Below are positions 7,454 through 16,160 of a stretch of 63,065 nucleotides of DNA, piece after piece. Below the pieces are notes generated by a model. The model was not told the origin of the DNA, made no database searches, and saw only the letters and a list, made by a program, of their open reading frames with translations. The number at the start of each line of letters is the position of its first letter. Within the stretch, counting starts at the first letter, position 1. This DNA is from Tardibacter chloracetimidivorans (GTDB taxonomy: Bacteria; Pseudomonadota; Alphaproteobacteria; Sphingomonadales; Sphingomonadaceae): NCBI RefSeq assembly GCF_001890385.1, contig NZ_CP018224.1, positions 1 to 63,065 on the forward strand. Reading direction: 5' to 3'. The position numbers were made by a program, and so were the translations under genes.

Positions 7454-7468
7454 TTTTAGCGGCTAAAA
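7454..7468. promoter_or_regulatory. KorB-type operator OB (copy 4), before trbA
   Basis: TTTTAGCGGCTAAAA, 33 bp upstream of the chosen trbA start. Its right half TAAAAC could serve as a -10 box, so KorB binding would directly block trbA transcription. Confidence 0.88.
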
Positions 7469-7501
7469 CCAACCCCCTTGCGGAAGAAAGAAACCGAACC
7501 T

Positions 7502-7879
7502 GTGTATCGGAAGGTTCTCGCGATTAACATTAACCGCTTCTTGGCCTTAAGACGGCTCAAGAAAAAAGACCTCGCGGAGAACGCGGGGCTGTCTGTGTCC
7601 TTCGTATCTGACGTTACAGCCGGTAAGGGAAACCCGTCGCTCGAAACAATCGCCGCCATCGCAAATGCTCTGGAAGTCCCGCTCGTCGCGCTACTGGAAC
7701 CGCCGCCTATCGGCACCGATGGCTGGGACGCCAGCCTAGCTGATACCTTATCAAAAGAAGATAAAAAGCTGGGGCTTCCTCCCGGTTATAAGCGCGTTTC
7801 CGCTATCGTCACGGATCATCAAGCGTTTCAGATAGCACAATGGCACAAGGCTGCCCACGCTAAGTTGCGTCGGTCCTGA
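7502..7879 (+). CDS. trbA: TrbA-like regulator of the mating-pore operon
   Basis: 125 aa from GTG 7502 (GGAAG about 14 bp upstream); a TTG at 7478 is also in frame but would be nearly leaderless relative to the operator. N-terminal XRE helix-turn-helix (KKKDLAENAGLSVSFVSDVT, residues about 22-60), acidic linker, then a C-terminal domain YKRVSAIVTDHQAFQIAQWH resembling the KorA dimer domain (FERVTAILPKHKAFLVRQWQ). This two-part build is known for RK2 TrbA. It stands just before trbB as in IncP-1. It probably represses trb and tra promoters together with KorB. Confidence 0.82.
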   Translation: MYRKVLAININRFLALRRLKKKDLAENAGLSVSFVSDVTAGKGNPSLETIAAIANALEVPLVALLEPPPIGTDGWDASLADTLSKEDKKLGLPPGYKRVSAIVTDHQAFQIAQWHKAAHAKLRRS

Positions 7880-7985
7880 CAATCCCCCCAATCTGAACCT
7901 AATTCTTTGCAATCGTTCTGGTTGCCTCCATGAAAATTCCGGTATATCCCTTGCGTCCATTTTGTTTTGGCAGGGACGGTGCTTC

Positions 7986-8951
7986 ATGGAGGCCAAGGGG
8001 GAACCCGCTCAAGATACGGTAAAAGAGCGTGCGAAGGAGATGCTTCGCCGCTCCATGCAACCGCTTATGTTGGATGCGCTTGCCGACCCCAAGACCGTTG
8101 AGCTGATCCTGAACGCCGATGGCAAGCTATGGCTGGAACGCCTTGGCGAACGCATGATCTGCATCGGTAAGGTCGCCCCAAGCCGGGCCGAGGCGATCAT
8201 CAAGGCGGTCGCTGGCTATCATAACAAGGAAGTGACGCGGGCCTCCCCGGTTCTGGAAGGCGAGTTTCCTATAGATGGCTCGCGCTTCGCCGGACAGATG
8301 CCCCCGGTCGTGCCCGCGCCGACCTTCGCCATCCGAAAACGCGCCGTGGCGATCTTTACCCTCGAACAATATGTGGAGGGCGGGATTATGACGGCAGAGC
8401 AATGCAGCCTCATCCATGAGGCTATCCGCGCGCACCGCAACATTCTGGTGATTGGCGGCACCGGCAGCGGCAAAACAACGCTAGTGAATGCCATTATCAA
8501 CGGGATGGTGGACGCGGACCCGACCGAACGGCTCGTAATCATTGAAGATACCGGCGAGATTCAATGCGCCGCTGAAAACTACGTCCAGTTCCACACGTCC
8601 CCGCAAATCACCATGACGGCGCTGCTCAAAACCACGCTGCGGATGCGGCCCGATCGTATCCTAGTGGGCGAGGTGCGCGGCCCGGAAGCCCTCGACCTGC
8701 TCATGGCGTGGAACACCGGCCACGAGGGCGGAGCGGCCACGCTGCACGCCAACAACGCCGAAGCGGGCCTTAGCAGGCTCCAAATGCTCATCAGTATGCA
8801 CCCCGATTCACCACGGCCGATTGAGCCGCTGATTGGTGATGCGGTGCATTTGATCGTCCACATCGCGCGCACGCCAGAGGGTCGCCGCATTGAAAGCCTG
8901 CTGGAAGTCGGGGGCTTCGTGGATGGGAAATACATTTTGCGCAAACTGTGA
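7986..8951 (+). CDS. trbB: TrbB, VirB11-type traffic ATPase
   Basis: 321 aa (RK2 TrbB 320). Walker [11 protein letters not shown] at about residues 156-165; Asp/Glu box [10 protein letters not shown]; Walker [17 protein letters not shown]; His box [12 protein letters not shown]. Hexameric cytoplasmic ATPase that switches the secretion channel between pilus assembly and DNA export. The ATG at 7986 follows CAGGGACGG; a TTG start at 7962 is less likely. First gene of the trbB-N operon; trbC follows after 13 bp. Confidence 0.95.
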   Translation: MEAKGEPAQDTVKERAKEMLRRSMQPLMLDALADPKTVELILNADGKLWLERLGERMICIGKVAPSRAEAIIKAVAGYHNKEVTRASPVLEGEFPIDGSRFAGQMPPVVPAPTFAIRKRAVAIFTLEQYVEGGIMTAEQCSLIHEAIRAHRNILVIGGTGSGKTTLVNAIINGMVDADPTERLVIIEDTGEIQCAAENYVQFHTSPQITMTALLKTTLRMRPDRILVGEVRGPEALDLLMAWNTGHEGGAATLHANNAEAGLSRLQMLISMHPDSPRPIEPLIGDAVHLIVHIARTPEGRRIESLLEVGGFVDGKYILRKL

Positions 8952-8964
8952 AGGAGCATGACAT

Positions 8965-9345
8965 ATGACGTTGTTTTGGAATGACGCCGCCGCCCGCCGT
9001 AAGGCGCTCATATGGGGTATGCTGGGGCTGGCGCTCGTCATGCTCCTGCTCTGGCCTCACGCGGCTTGGGCCTCGGATACCACGGGCGGCCTGCCTTACG
9101 AATCCTATCTGACCAAGGTGCGCCAGTCGATGACCGGCACCGTCGGTTATACCTTCGCCCTCGTCGGCATCGTCGTTGCCGGTGGTGTCCTGATCTTCGG
9201 CGGCGATCTCAACGGCTTTGTGCGAACGCTGTTGCTGATCGTCCTCGTCGCCTCGATGCTCGTCGGCGCTAACTCGGTCCTGTCCTCCATCACGGGCGGC
9301 GGTGCGGTGATTACCGGCACCGCTTCGCCCGCGCTGGCAGGCTAA
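8965..9345 (+). CDS. trbC: TrbC, VirB2-type prepilin
   Basis: 126 aa. Long leader ending in PHAAWA (likely cut after Ala at about residue 37), then two hydrophobic segments ([40 protein letters not shown]) separated by a short GGDLNG loop, the fold of VirB2 pilins. In RP4 the TrbC pilin is trimmed and made circular by TraF; a traF gene is present at 57418..57951. The C-terminal [11 protein letters not shown] offers several small residues where trimming could happen, but I cannot name the site. Confidence 0.9.
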   Translation: MTLFWNDAAARRKALIWGMLGLALVMLLLWPHAAWASDTTGGLPYESYLTKVRQSMTGTVGYTFALVGIVVAGGVLIFGGDLNGFVRTLLLIVLVASMLVGANSVLSSITGGGAVITGTASPALAG

Positions 9346-9363
9346 AGGGGAGGGCCGGTCAAC

Positions 9364-9696
9364 ATGGCTCTGCGATCAGTGCCTATTCGCCGCTCTGGCG
9401 TCCGCAACAATCTGTTTTTGGGTGGGGACCGCGAGCTGGTCATGCTCACGGGCCTAGCGTCGATGGCGCTGATCGTTCCGGCCATCAATTCCTTGAAGGC
9501 GTGGGCCGCTGGCCTGCTGATCTGGTTTGCAGGCGTGTGGGCCTGTCGTCTCATGGCGAAATCGGACCCGCTGATGCGGTTCGTTTACATGCGGCACCGC
9601 ACCTATCGCCCCTACTACCCGGCTCACTCCACGCCCTTCCGCAAGAACGGCCGCCTGCAATTCCGCCGCTACCGGCAACCGGGGAAGAAAAAATGA
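9364..9696 (+). CDS. trbD: TrbD, VirB3-like membrane protein
   Basis: 110 aa. After a short basic start, VPIRRSGVRNNLFLGGDREL is followed by two adjacent hydrophobic segments (LVMLTGLASMALIVPAINSL; AAGLLIWFAGVWACRLMA) and a basic Tyr-rich tail (RHRTYRPYYPAHS), as in TrbD/VirB3. Works with TrbE at the inner-membrane base of the pore. Ends in an ATGA overlap with trbE. Confidence 0.9.
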   Translation: MALRSVPIRRSGVRNNLFLGGDRELVMLTGLASMALIVPAINSLKAWAAGLLIWFAGVWACRLMAKSDPLMRFVYMRHRTYRPYYPAHSTPFRKNGRLQFRRYRQPGKKK

Positions 9697-12272
9697 TCCA
9701 GACAATCGCTGTCGTCATAGCGATCTTCGGGGCGGCCCTGCTCGCGGTCCTCGCCTTTGCGTCCTTCGCCAACGCGGCCGAACGCAAGCTGGCCCGGTAT
9801 CGCTCCAAGGATGAAGGGCTTGCCGATCTGCTCAACTATGGGGCGATGGTCGATGATGGCGTAATCGTCGGCAAGAACGGCTCGTTCATGGCCGCGTGGA
9901 TTTATAAGGGCGACGATAACGCCAGCTCCACCGACCGCCAGCGCGATATGGTCAGCTTTCGGATCAACCAAGCTCTCGCCGGGCTGGGCAATGGCTGGAT
10001 GATCCACGTTGACGCGCCGCGCCGCCCTGCTGCCGCCTACTCGGCTGCGGGTCTGTCACATTTTCCTGACCCGGTGACGGACGCCATAGATCAGGAAAGG
10101 CGCGAATTATTCCAGTCCCTCGGCACCATGTATGAGGGCTATTTCGTCATTACCGCGACCTATTTCCCTCCGGTCATAGCGGAGCAAAAGTTTGTCGAGC
10201 TGATGTTTGACGACGATCGGGAGCGGCCGAACAACAAGCAACGCACGGCCGACCTGGTTGAACGCTTCAAGCGCGAAATCACCACATTTGAAAGCCGTCT
10301 GTCCTCGGCCGTGAAGCTGACCCGCCTTCGCGCTCACAAGGTCGAAAATGAGGACGGCTCGACCGTGACGCACGACGACTTTTTGCGGTGGCTGCAATTC
10401 TGCATCACCGGCAAAAATCAGCCGGTCGTGCTGCCCTCGAACCCGATGTATCTCGATTCCATCATCGGCGGTGTCGAAATGTGGACGGGCGTAATCCCGC
10501 GCATCGGCAACAAGTTCGTCCAGACGGTAGCGATCGAAGGTTTCCCGATGGAATCGACGCCGGGCATCCTCTCGGCGCTGGGCGAGCTGCCGATTGAATA
10601 TCGCTGGTCCACGCGGTTCATATTTATGGACCTCCATGAAGCTGTGAAACACCTTGAGGATTTCCGCAAAAAGTGGCGGCAAAAGGTTCGCGGCTTCTTC
10701 GATCAGGTTTTCCAGACCAACAGCGGCAAGATAGATCAGGACGCCCTTTCGATGGTGGCCGATGCCGATAATGCGCTGGAGGAAGTCAACTCCGGCCTTA
10801 TTGCACAAGGATACTATACCGGCGTCGTCGTCCTGACGGACGAAAGCCGCGATAAGGTAGAACAGGCCGCGCGCCAGCTTGAAAAGGCTATCAACGCACT
10901 CGGTTTCGCGGCCCGTATCGAGACGGTGAACAACCTAGAGGCGTTCTTGGGCACGCTGCCGGGGCATGGCGTCGAAAACGTCCGCCGCCCGATCATCAAC
11001 ACCATGAACCTAGCCGACCTGATGCCGACCAGCTCGATATGGACCGGCCTCGATCATGCGCCGTGCCCGATGTATCCGCCCAGCTCGCCCCCGCTCATGT
11101 CTGGCGTCACCAACGGCTCCACGCCGTTCCGGCTCAATCTCCACGTCCGCGACGTGGGGCATAGCTTCATCTTCGGCCCCACGGGCGCAGGCAAGTCAAC
11201 GCTGCTCGGCCTGCTCGCCGCCCAGCTCCGCCGCTATCCCGGCATGTCCATTTTCGCGTTCGACAAGGGCCTGTCGCTCTACCCGCTGGCGAAGGCGGTG
11301 GGCGGGGCGCATTTCACTGTCGCCGGGGATGACGAAAAGCTCGCCTTCTGCCCGCTCCAATTCCTCGAAACCAAGTCCGATCGCGCATGGGCAATGGATT
11401 GGATCGACACAATCCTAGCCCTCAACGGCGTGGCGACCACGCCCGCGCAACGCAACGAAATCGGCAACGCCATCGTCAACATGCACGCCAGCGGGGGCAA
11501 AACCCTCTCTGAATTTGTGGTCACGATTCAGGATGAAACGGTGCGCGAGGCGATCCGCACCTACACGGTGGACGGCTCTATGGGCCATCTTCTCGATGCG
11601 GAACATGACGGCCTGAGCCTGTCGGAATTTACCGTGTTTGAAGTCGAGGAGCTGATGAACCTCGGTGAAAAATACGCGCTGCCGGTCCTCCTCTATCTTT
11701 TCCGGCGTATCGAGCGATCTTTGAAGGGCCAGCCTGCCGCGATCATCCTTGATGAAGCATGGATTATGCTGGGGCATCCCGCCTTCCGGGCCAAAATCCG
11801 CGAATGGCTCCGGGTGCTGCGCAAGTCCAACTGCCTTGTTCTCATGGCAACGCAAAGCCTGTCTGACGCCGCAAATTCGGGCATCCTTGACGTTATCGTG
11901 GAGTCCACCGCGACCAAGATTTTCCTGCCGAACGTCTATGCGCGCGATGACGATACCGCCCAACTCTACAGACGCATGGGCCTCAATACACGCCAGATTG
12001 AAATCTTGGCGACGGCCATCCCCAAGCGCCAATATTACTATCTCTCGGAACAGGGGCGGCGGCTCTTTGAGCTGGCGCTAGGCCCCGTGGCCCTGTCCTT
12101 CGTCGGCGCGACCGACAAGGAATCCATCGCCACCATTAAGGCCCTTGAAGCGGCCTATGGCCCGGCATGGGTCAACGAGTGGCTGGCCATCCGTGGCGTC
12201 GAATCCACCATCAATATCGGCCGCGCGGCGGCGGCCCCCTATACCTCGGAGAAGCTGCATGAGTCTGTTTGA
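9693..12272 (+). CDS. trbE: TrbE, VirB4-type ATPase of the mating pore
   Basis: 859 aa (RK2 TrbE 852). An N-terminal hydrophobic segment is followed by the CagE/TrbE N domain. Walker A FGPTGAGKSTLLG at about residue 493; Walker B AAIILDEAWIMLG at about 681; conserved WLRVLRKSNCLVLMATQSLS near 703. It is the largest and most conserved pore ATPase, powering pilus and channel assembly with TrbB. The ATG at 9693 overlaps the trbD stop; the same frame is open further upstream only because it reads through trbD. Confidence 0.96.
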   Translation: MIQTIAVVIAIFGAALLAVLAFASFANAAERKLARYRSKDEGLADLLNYGAMVDDGVIVGKNGSFMAAWIYKGDDNASSTDRQRDMVSFRINQALAGLGNGWMIHVDAPRRPAAAYSAAGLSHFPDPVTDAIDQERRELFQSLGTMYEGYFVITATYFPPVIAEQKFVELMFDDDRERPNNKQRTADLVERFKREITTFESRLSSAVKLTRLRAHKVENEDGSTVTHDDFLRWLQFCITGKNQPVVLPSNPMYLDSIIGGVEMWTGVIPRIGNKFVQTVAIEGFPMESTPGILSALGELPIEYRWSTRFIFMDLHEAVKHLEDFRKKWRQKVRGFFDQVFQTNSGKIDQDALSMVADADNALEEVNSGLIAQGYYTGVVVLTDESRDKVEQAARQLEKAINALGFAARIETVNNLEAFLGTLPGHGVENVRRPIINTMNLADLMPTSSIWTGLDHAPCPMYPPSSPPLMSGVTNGSTPFRLNLHVRDVGHSFIFGPTGAGKSTLLGLLAAQLRRYPGMSIFAFDKGLSLYPLAKAVGGAHFTVAGDDEKLAFCPLQFLETKSDRAWAMDWIDTILALNGVATTPAQRNEIGNAIVNMHASGGKTLSEFVVTIQDETVREAIRTYTVDGSMGHLLDAEHDGLSLSEFTVFEVEELMNLGEKYALPVLLYLFRRIERSLKGQPAAIILDEAWIMLGHPAFRAKIREWLRVLRKSNCLVLMATQSLSDAANSGILDVIVESTATKIFLPNVYARDDDTAQLYRRMGLNTRQIEILATAIPKRQYYYLSEQGRRLFELALGPVALSFVGATDKESIATIKALEAAYGPAWVNEWLAIRGVESTINIGRAAAAPYTSEKLHESV

Positions 12273-12978
12273 CAAGCTGCGGGGGCGGCGAGCTGCGGAA
12301 AGCGCCCCGGTTGATCCCAACCCCTACCTGAACGCGCGGCGGCAATGGAATGAGCATGTGGGCGGCATCGCTGCCTCGCGGCGCTTGTGGCAGACTATGG
12401 CAATCCTTTCGATGCTGATCGTCCTCGCCGCTGTCGGCGGCATCATAGCGATTGGCAGTCAGTCGAAATTCATCCCTTACGTGGTCCGCGTGGACTCGCT
12501 GGGGGACGCGATAGCGACCCAGCGGGCCGATGTGGCTTCGCCGGTCGATGCGCGCGTGGTGCAAGCGCAAGTCGGCTCCTTCATCCAGTCGGCCCGCATG
12601 GTGACGGCTGACGTTGAACTCCAAAAGCAAGCCATTTTCCGGGTCTATGGGATGCTCGCGCCGAACGATCCGGCGTTGGCAAAGATGACCGACTATCTCA
12701 ACGGCAATCCCGACAATACGCCTTTCGCCCGCGCGGCGCGGGAAACCGTGTCGGTCGAAATCGCCTCGGTAATTCAGCAAACCAAGACCTCTTGGCAGGT
12801 CGATTGGACCGAGACGGAGCGCGATCGGCAAGGCCAGCCTATCCAGCCTCCGGCGAAAATGCGCGCGCTCGTCACGATCCGCGTTGCGCCGCCCAGCTCG
12901 GCCACCACGGAGGAACAAATTAAGCAAAACCCCTTGGGCGTGTTCGTCCAAGATTTCTCTTGGTCGCGCACACTCTGA
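12259..12978 (+). CDS. trbF: TrbF, VirB8-like inner-membrane pore protein
   Basis: 239 aa. Cytoplasmic N-terminus with DPNPYLNARRQWNEHVGG, one membrane segment (TMAILSMLIVLAAVGGIIAIG), then the periplasmic VirB8 domain, in which WQVDWTETERDRQGQ and NPLGVFVQDFSWSRTL are typical for TrbF. Starts 14 bp inside the end of trbE. The start at 12259 gives the expected length; the upstream part of the open frame is trbE sequence in another frame. Confidence 0.93.
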   Translation: MSLFDKLRGRRAAESAPVDPNPYLNARRQWNEHVGGIAASRRLWQTMAILSMLIVLAAVGGIIAIGSQSKFIPYVVRVDSLGDAIATQRADVASPVDARVVQAQVGSFIQSARMVTADVELQKQAIFRVYGMLAPNDPALAKMTDYLNGNPDNTPFARAARETVSVEIASVIQQTKTSWQVDWTETERDRQGQPIQPPAKMRALVTIRVAPPSSATTEEQIKQNPLGVFVQDFSWSRTL

Positions 12979-12995
12979 TGGGAGGGACAATCAAC

Positions 12996-13979
12996 ATGAA
13001 GAAGATCGCCTATTTCGCCGCCGCCCTCGCGGCGCTGCCTTCGATCGCGTCCGCGCAGGACGGCCCGCCGCTTCCCGACGACATGCCGCCCGCGAACGCG
13101 CCCATGCCTGCCGGTGGAGGGGCGCAAGTAGATCCCAATGCCTATATCAGCCCGCGCAATCCGAACCTGACGCGCACCCAGCGCGAGGGTCTGTCGATCG
13201 CGCGGCGCTGGCAGGCGGAAAGCGCCGAAGGCATCAAGCCGGTGCCGGGCACCGAAGGCGCGGTATTGTTCGCCTTCGGCACCTCCGAACCCTCCGTGGT
13301 CTGTGCTGTGCTGCAAATCTGCGATGTGCAGTTGCAGCCGGGCGAGAACATCAATTCGGTCAACGTGGGCGATAGCGCCCGCTGGCTGATCGAACCGGCC
13401 GTTTCCAATTCCGGGCCGAACGAAACCCAGCATCTTATCATCAAGCCGCTCGATGCGAACTTGAATACAACGCTGATCGTGACGACCGATCGCCGCACCT
13501 ACCATATCCGGTTGGTGTCGCACCGGACGCAATTCATGTCGCGGGTGGCGTTCACCTATCCCGATGAAGCGCAAGCCAAATGGGCCGCTTTCCGCGCTCG
13601 ATCGGACACGGCGCGCGCCGAAAACACGATGGCGGTGCCCGATGGCGCGCGCGGGACGGGCAGGGGAGGGAGCGAATATCTCTCCAATCTCGATTTCCAC
13701 TATAGCGTTGACGGCCGCGCACGCTGGAAGCCCGTCCGGGTTTACAATGATGGCGTCAAAACCATCATCGAAATGCCGCACGCGATGGAGCAGACGGAAG
13801 CGCCATCGCTGCTGATCGTCCGGGCCGGGGGCAGCGTCTCCAAGGCGGCTGATACCTCCATCGTCAATTACCGGCTCCAAGATGGCCGCTACATTGTCGA
13901 TCAGATTTTTGACCAAGCGGTCCTCATCTCCGGTGTCGGCAAGCGCCAAGAGCGCGTCACCATCACAAGGGGGGGCTGA
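12996..13979 (+). CDS. trbG: TrbG, VirB9-like outer-membrane complex protein
   Basis: 327 aa. Signal peptide MKKIAYFAAALAALPSIASA, a Pro-rich linker, then the VirB9 domain with the N-terminal beta region (GAVLFAFGTSEPSVVCAVLQ) and the C-terminal region ending in YIVDQIFDQAVLISGVGKRQ. GGAGGGA lies 9 bp before the ATG at 12996. Forms the periplasmic and outer-membrane ring with TrbH and TrbI. Confidence 0.94.
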   Translation: MKKIAYFAAALAALPSIASAQDGPPLPDDMPPANAPMPAGGGAQVDPNAYISPRNPNLTRTQREGLSIARRWQAESAEGIKPVPGTEGAVLFAFGTSEPSVVCAVLQICDVQLQPGENINSVNVGDSARWLIEPAVSNSGPNETQHLIIKPLDANLNTTLIVTTDRRTYHIRLVSHRTQFMSRVAFTYPDEAQAKWAAFRARSDTARAENTMAVPDGARGTGRGGSEYLSNLDFHYSVDGRARWKPVRVYNDGVKTIIEMPHAMEQTEAPSLLIVRAGGSVSKAADTSIVNYRLQDGRYIVDQIFDQAVLISGVGKRQERVTITRGG

Positions 13980-13981
13980 TC

Positions 13982-14755
13982 GTGCGCGGTGCGATTTTTG
14001 TATCAGTGGCTTTCCTGCTTACGAGCTGCGCGGGCGTTTCGCACCGGGACAGCTTCGCCGTTCCGGCTCCTCCCGATCAGGCCCAAGCCCTCGTTGACGA
14101 TTCCGTGGCGGAGCTGGTGAAACTCTACCCGCCTGCGATTAGCCGGGTGCTGATCCCGACTACCGGGGGCGGGGCCTATGGTGACGGCTTGCGCTCCTCG
14201 ATGCGCCAAGCAGGCTATGCGGTGATTGAGGCGGGCAAGGGCGTGAAGCCCGATCCTGCGGCCACGCCGTTGCGCTATTACGTCGATCAGCCAATTGCCG
14301 ATTCCTACCGCGTGACGCTGCGGGTCGGCGCGCAAACTTTCTCCCGCATCTATGGCGTGGATGAAAAGGGTATCTACCCGTCTGCCGGGTGGGCGCTCGA
14401 TCTGACCGGCGCAACGCCGGAGCTGATCGAACGGGCGAACCGGCCCGTAGCGCCTGCCGCACCTCCTCCCGTTCCGTCGCCCGTCGCCAGCACGCAACCC
14501 GGCTTCGGCGGCAATGGAACAGAGGCCGGAACGTGGTCTGTCAGCCTGACGGGCTTCTCCTCCGAAAGCGCAGCACGCGCCTATTGGCGCGCGACGGCGC
14601 GCCTTCGCCCTTCGTGGGCGAGCGTGACGCCGCGCTTTGTCCAAAACGGACGCTCTCACGGCATCCAATTCGGACAGTTTCAATCCAGCGCGACGGCGCG
14701 CGCCAAGTGCAAGGGCATCCGTGCCGCGCGCTGTGGCGTCGTCAAGGCCGGGTAA
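13982..14755 (+). CDS. trbH: TrbH lipoprotein with a C-terminal SPOR-like domain
   Basis: 257 aa from GTG 13982. Lipobox LLTSC makes Cys at about residue 16 the lipid anchor. The first 160 residues match TrbH (RK2 about 160 aa): long helical start, then RVLIPTTGGGAYGDGLRSSM and YYVDQPIADSYRVTLRVG. After a Pro-rich linker there is an extra domain of about 75 residues (GTWSVSLTGFSSESAARAYW ... HGIQFGQFQSSATARAKCKG) with the beta-alpha-beta pattern of SPOR peptidoglycan-binding domains. So the VirB7-like pore lipoprotein here probably also grips the cell wall. Confidence 0.85.
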   Translation: MRGAIFVSVAFLLTSCAGVSHRDSFAVPAPPDQAQALVDDSVAELVKLYPPAISRVLIPTTGGGAYGDGLRSSMRQAGYAVIEAGKGVKPDPAATPLRYYVDQPIADSYRVTLRVGAQTFSRIYGVDEKGIYPSAGWALDLTGATPELIERANRPVAPAAPPPVPSPVASTQPGFGGNGTEAGTWSVSLTGFSSESAARAYWRATARLRPSWASVTPRFVQNGRSHGIQFGQFQSSATARAKCKGIRAARCGVVKAG

Positions 14756-14767
14756 GGGGATAGGTTT

Positions 14768-16135
14768 ATGTCTGATGCTGATAGCATGTCGCCGGAAGCC
14801 TCGCCGGGCGGTGCAGCGGACGGGAACAGCGGGCGCTTGGTGACGGGAGTTCGCAGGGTCAATAATGCGCCGCTGCTGATCGTCCTCGGCATTGTGGCGC
14901 TGTTCATCGCCATCGTGGTGTCGATTATGATTGATCGCTCCTCGGACAATGCAGCGACCAAGGTTCAACCGGCTGTCGGTCAAAGCTCGGCCGATGTTGC
15001 GAACAAGGTTGCGGGGACCGCTCCAAGCGGTGCTGCGGAAGTCATGGCGAACGCGCCCCCGCTGCCGCCTGCCGATGGCATCCCGGTCGCGCCGGTCGAT
15101 CCCAATGCGCCGCCAACCGTCACCGCCTCGCCAGCGCAACCCAACGGCCCCACGGCGGCCGATCTGCGCCGGGCACGCATGGAAGCGATACGCGAAGCAC
15201 GCCTTGCCCAATTTGGCAGCGCCGTGCGCTCTCCTACCGCCCTGAAATGGCAGGACGGCCGCAATGGGGCATCCTCTGGCGCTGGCGGCATGAGTGGCGG
15301 CGCTGATCCGGCAACCCAGCTCGTCGCCCTGCAACAGCAAATGGCCGCTGCAATGGCGCAGGGCCGCCAGCCCTCGGCCTCCGACATTGCCACCCTTACG
15401 GCCCTGTCAAACCAAGTGGCCGGGGGAGGAGCCGGAGCCGGGCAGGGTGCCGCCAATGCCCGCCCGCCTGCCAACTATGGCCAGTTCGCCAACAATGCGG
15501 GTGGCAATCGCTGGGCCTCGAACAGCCAAGTAGAAGCGCCCTCCCGCTACCAGCTCCGCGCGGGCTTCGTAATTCCCGGCACGCTGATCTCCGGCATCAA
15601 CTCGCAAATACCGGGGCAGATTGTCGCGCAAGTTTCCCAAAACGTGTTCGATACCGCGACGGGCCGCTATCTCCTGATCCCGCAAGGCTCCCGCCTTGTC
15701 GGCGCGTATGATTCCAACCCGGTCTTTGGGCAGACGCGCGCGCTCATCGCGTGGCAACGGATCATCTTTCCTGACGGCAAGGCGATCGACCTTGGCGCTA
15801 TGCCGGGGTCGGACAGCGCGGGCTATGCCGGGTTCCATGACCAAGTGAACGCGCATTGGTTCCGTATCTTCGGCTCCGCTCTGCTCATGTCTGGTGTGAC
15901 CGCTGGCGTAACCCTTAGTCAGCCGCAAACCGGCCTCAACGCCAATGGCACCATGTCCGCCAGCCAAGCCCTTAGCCAAGCTCTCGGCCAGCAGCTCGGA
16001 CAGACCACGGCGATGATGATTGAGCGCAATCTGAACATATCGCCCACGCTGATTATCCGGCCCGGCTTCCGCTTCAATGTGGTCGTCGTGAAAGACCTCA
16101 CATTTTCAAAGCCTTACCGCTCATTCGATTATTGA
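14768..16135 (+). CDS. trbI: TrbI, VirB10-like pore protein
   Basis: 455 aa (RK2 TrbI 463). Cytoplasmic N-terminus of about 35 residues, one membrane segment (LLIVLGIVALFIAIVVSIMI), a Pro/Ala-rich periplasmic part, and the conserved VirB10 C-terminal barrel with YQLRAGFVIPGTLISGINSQ and IPGQIVAQVSQNVFDTATGR, then LLIPQGSRLVGAYDS. Spans from the inner membrane to the outer-membrane channel. Its stop is 25 bp before trbJ. Confidence 0.95.
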   Translation: MSDADSMSPEASPGGAADGNSGRLVTGVRRVNNAPLLIVLGIVALFIAIVVSIMIDRSSDNAATKVQPAVGQSSADVANKVAGTAPSGAAEVMANAPPLPPADGIPVAPVDPNAPPTVTASPAQPNGPTAADLRRARMEAIREARLAQFGSAVRSPTALKWQDGRNGASSGAGGMSGGADPATQLVALQQQMAAAMAQGRQPSASDIATLTALSNQVAGGGAGAGQGAANARPPANYGQFANNAGGNRWASNSQVEAPSRYQLRAGFVIPGTLISGINSQIPGQIVAQVSQNVFDTATGRYLLIPQGSRLVGAYDSNPVFGQTRALIAWQRIIFPDGKAIDLGAMPGSDSAGYAGFHDQVNAHWFRIFGSALLMSGVTAGVTLSQPQTGLNANGTMSASQALSQALGQQLGQTTAMMIERNLNISPTLIIRPGFRFNVVVVKDLTFSKPYRSFDY

Positions 16136-16160
16136 CGCCAGATGAAAGGGAGCAAGCAAA

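Noticed and set aside
7104..7466. 120-codon + frame before trbA
   Set aside because: No normal start or ribosome-binding site, odd residue make-up, and it ends inside the OB operator.
14003..15340. 445-codon open frame on the minus strand over trbH and trbI
   Set aside because: Shadow of conserved pore genes; composition dominated by Arg/Gly/Ala without motifs.
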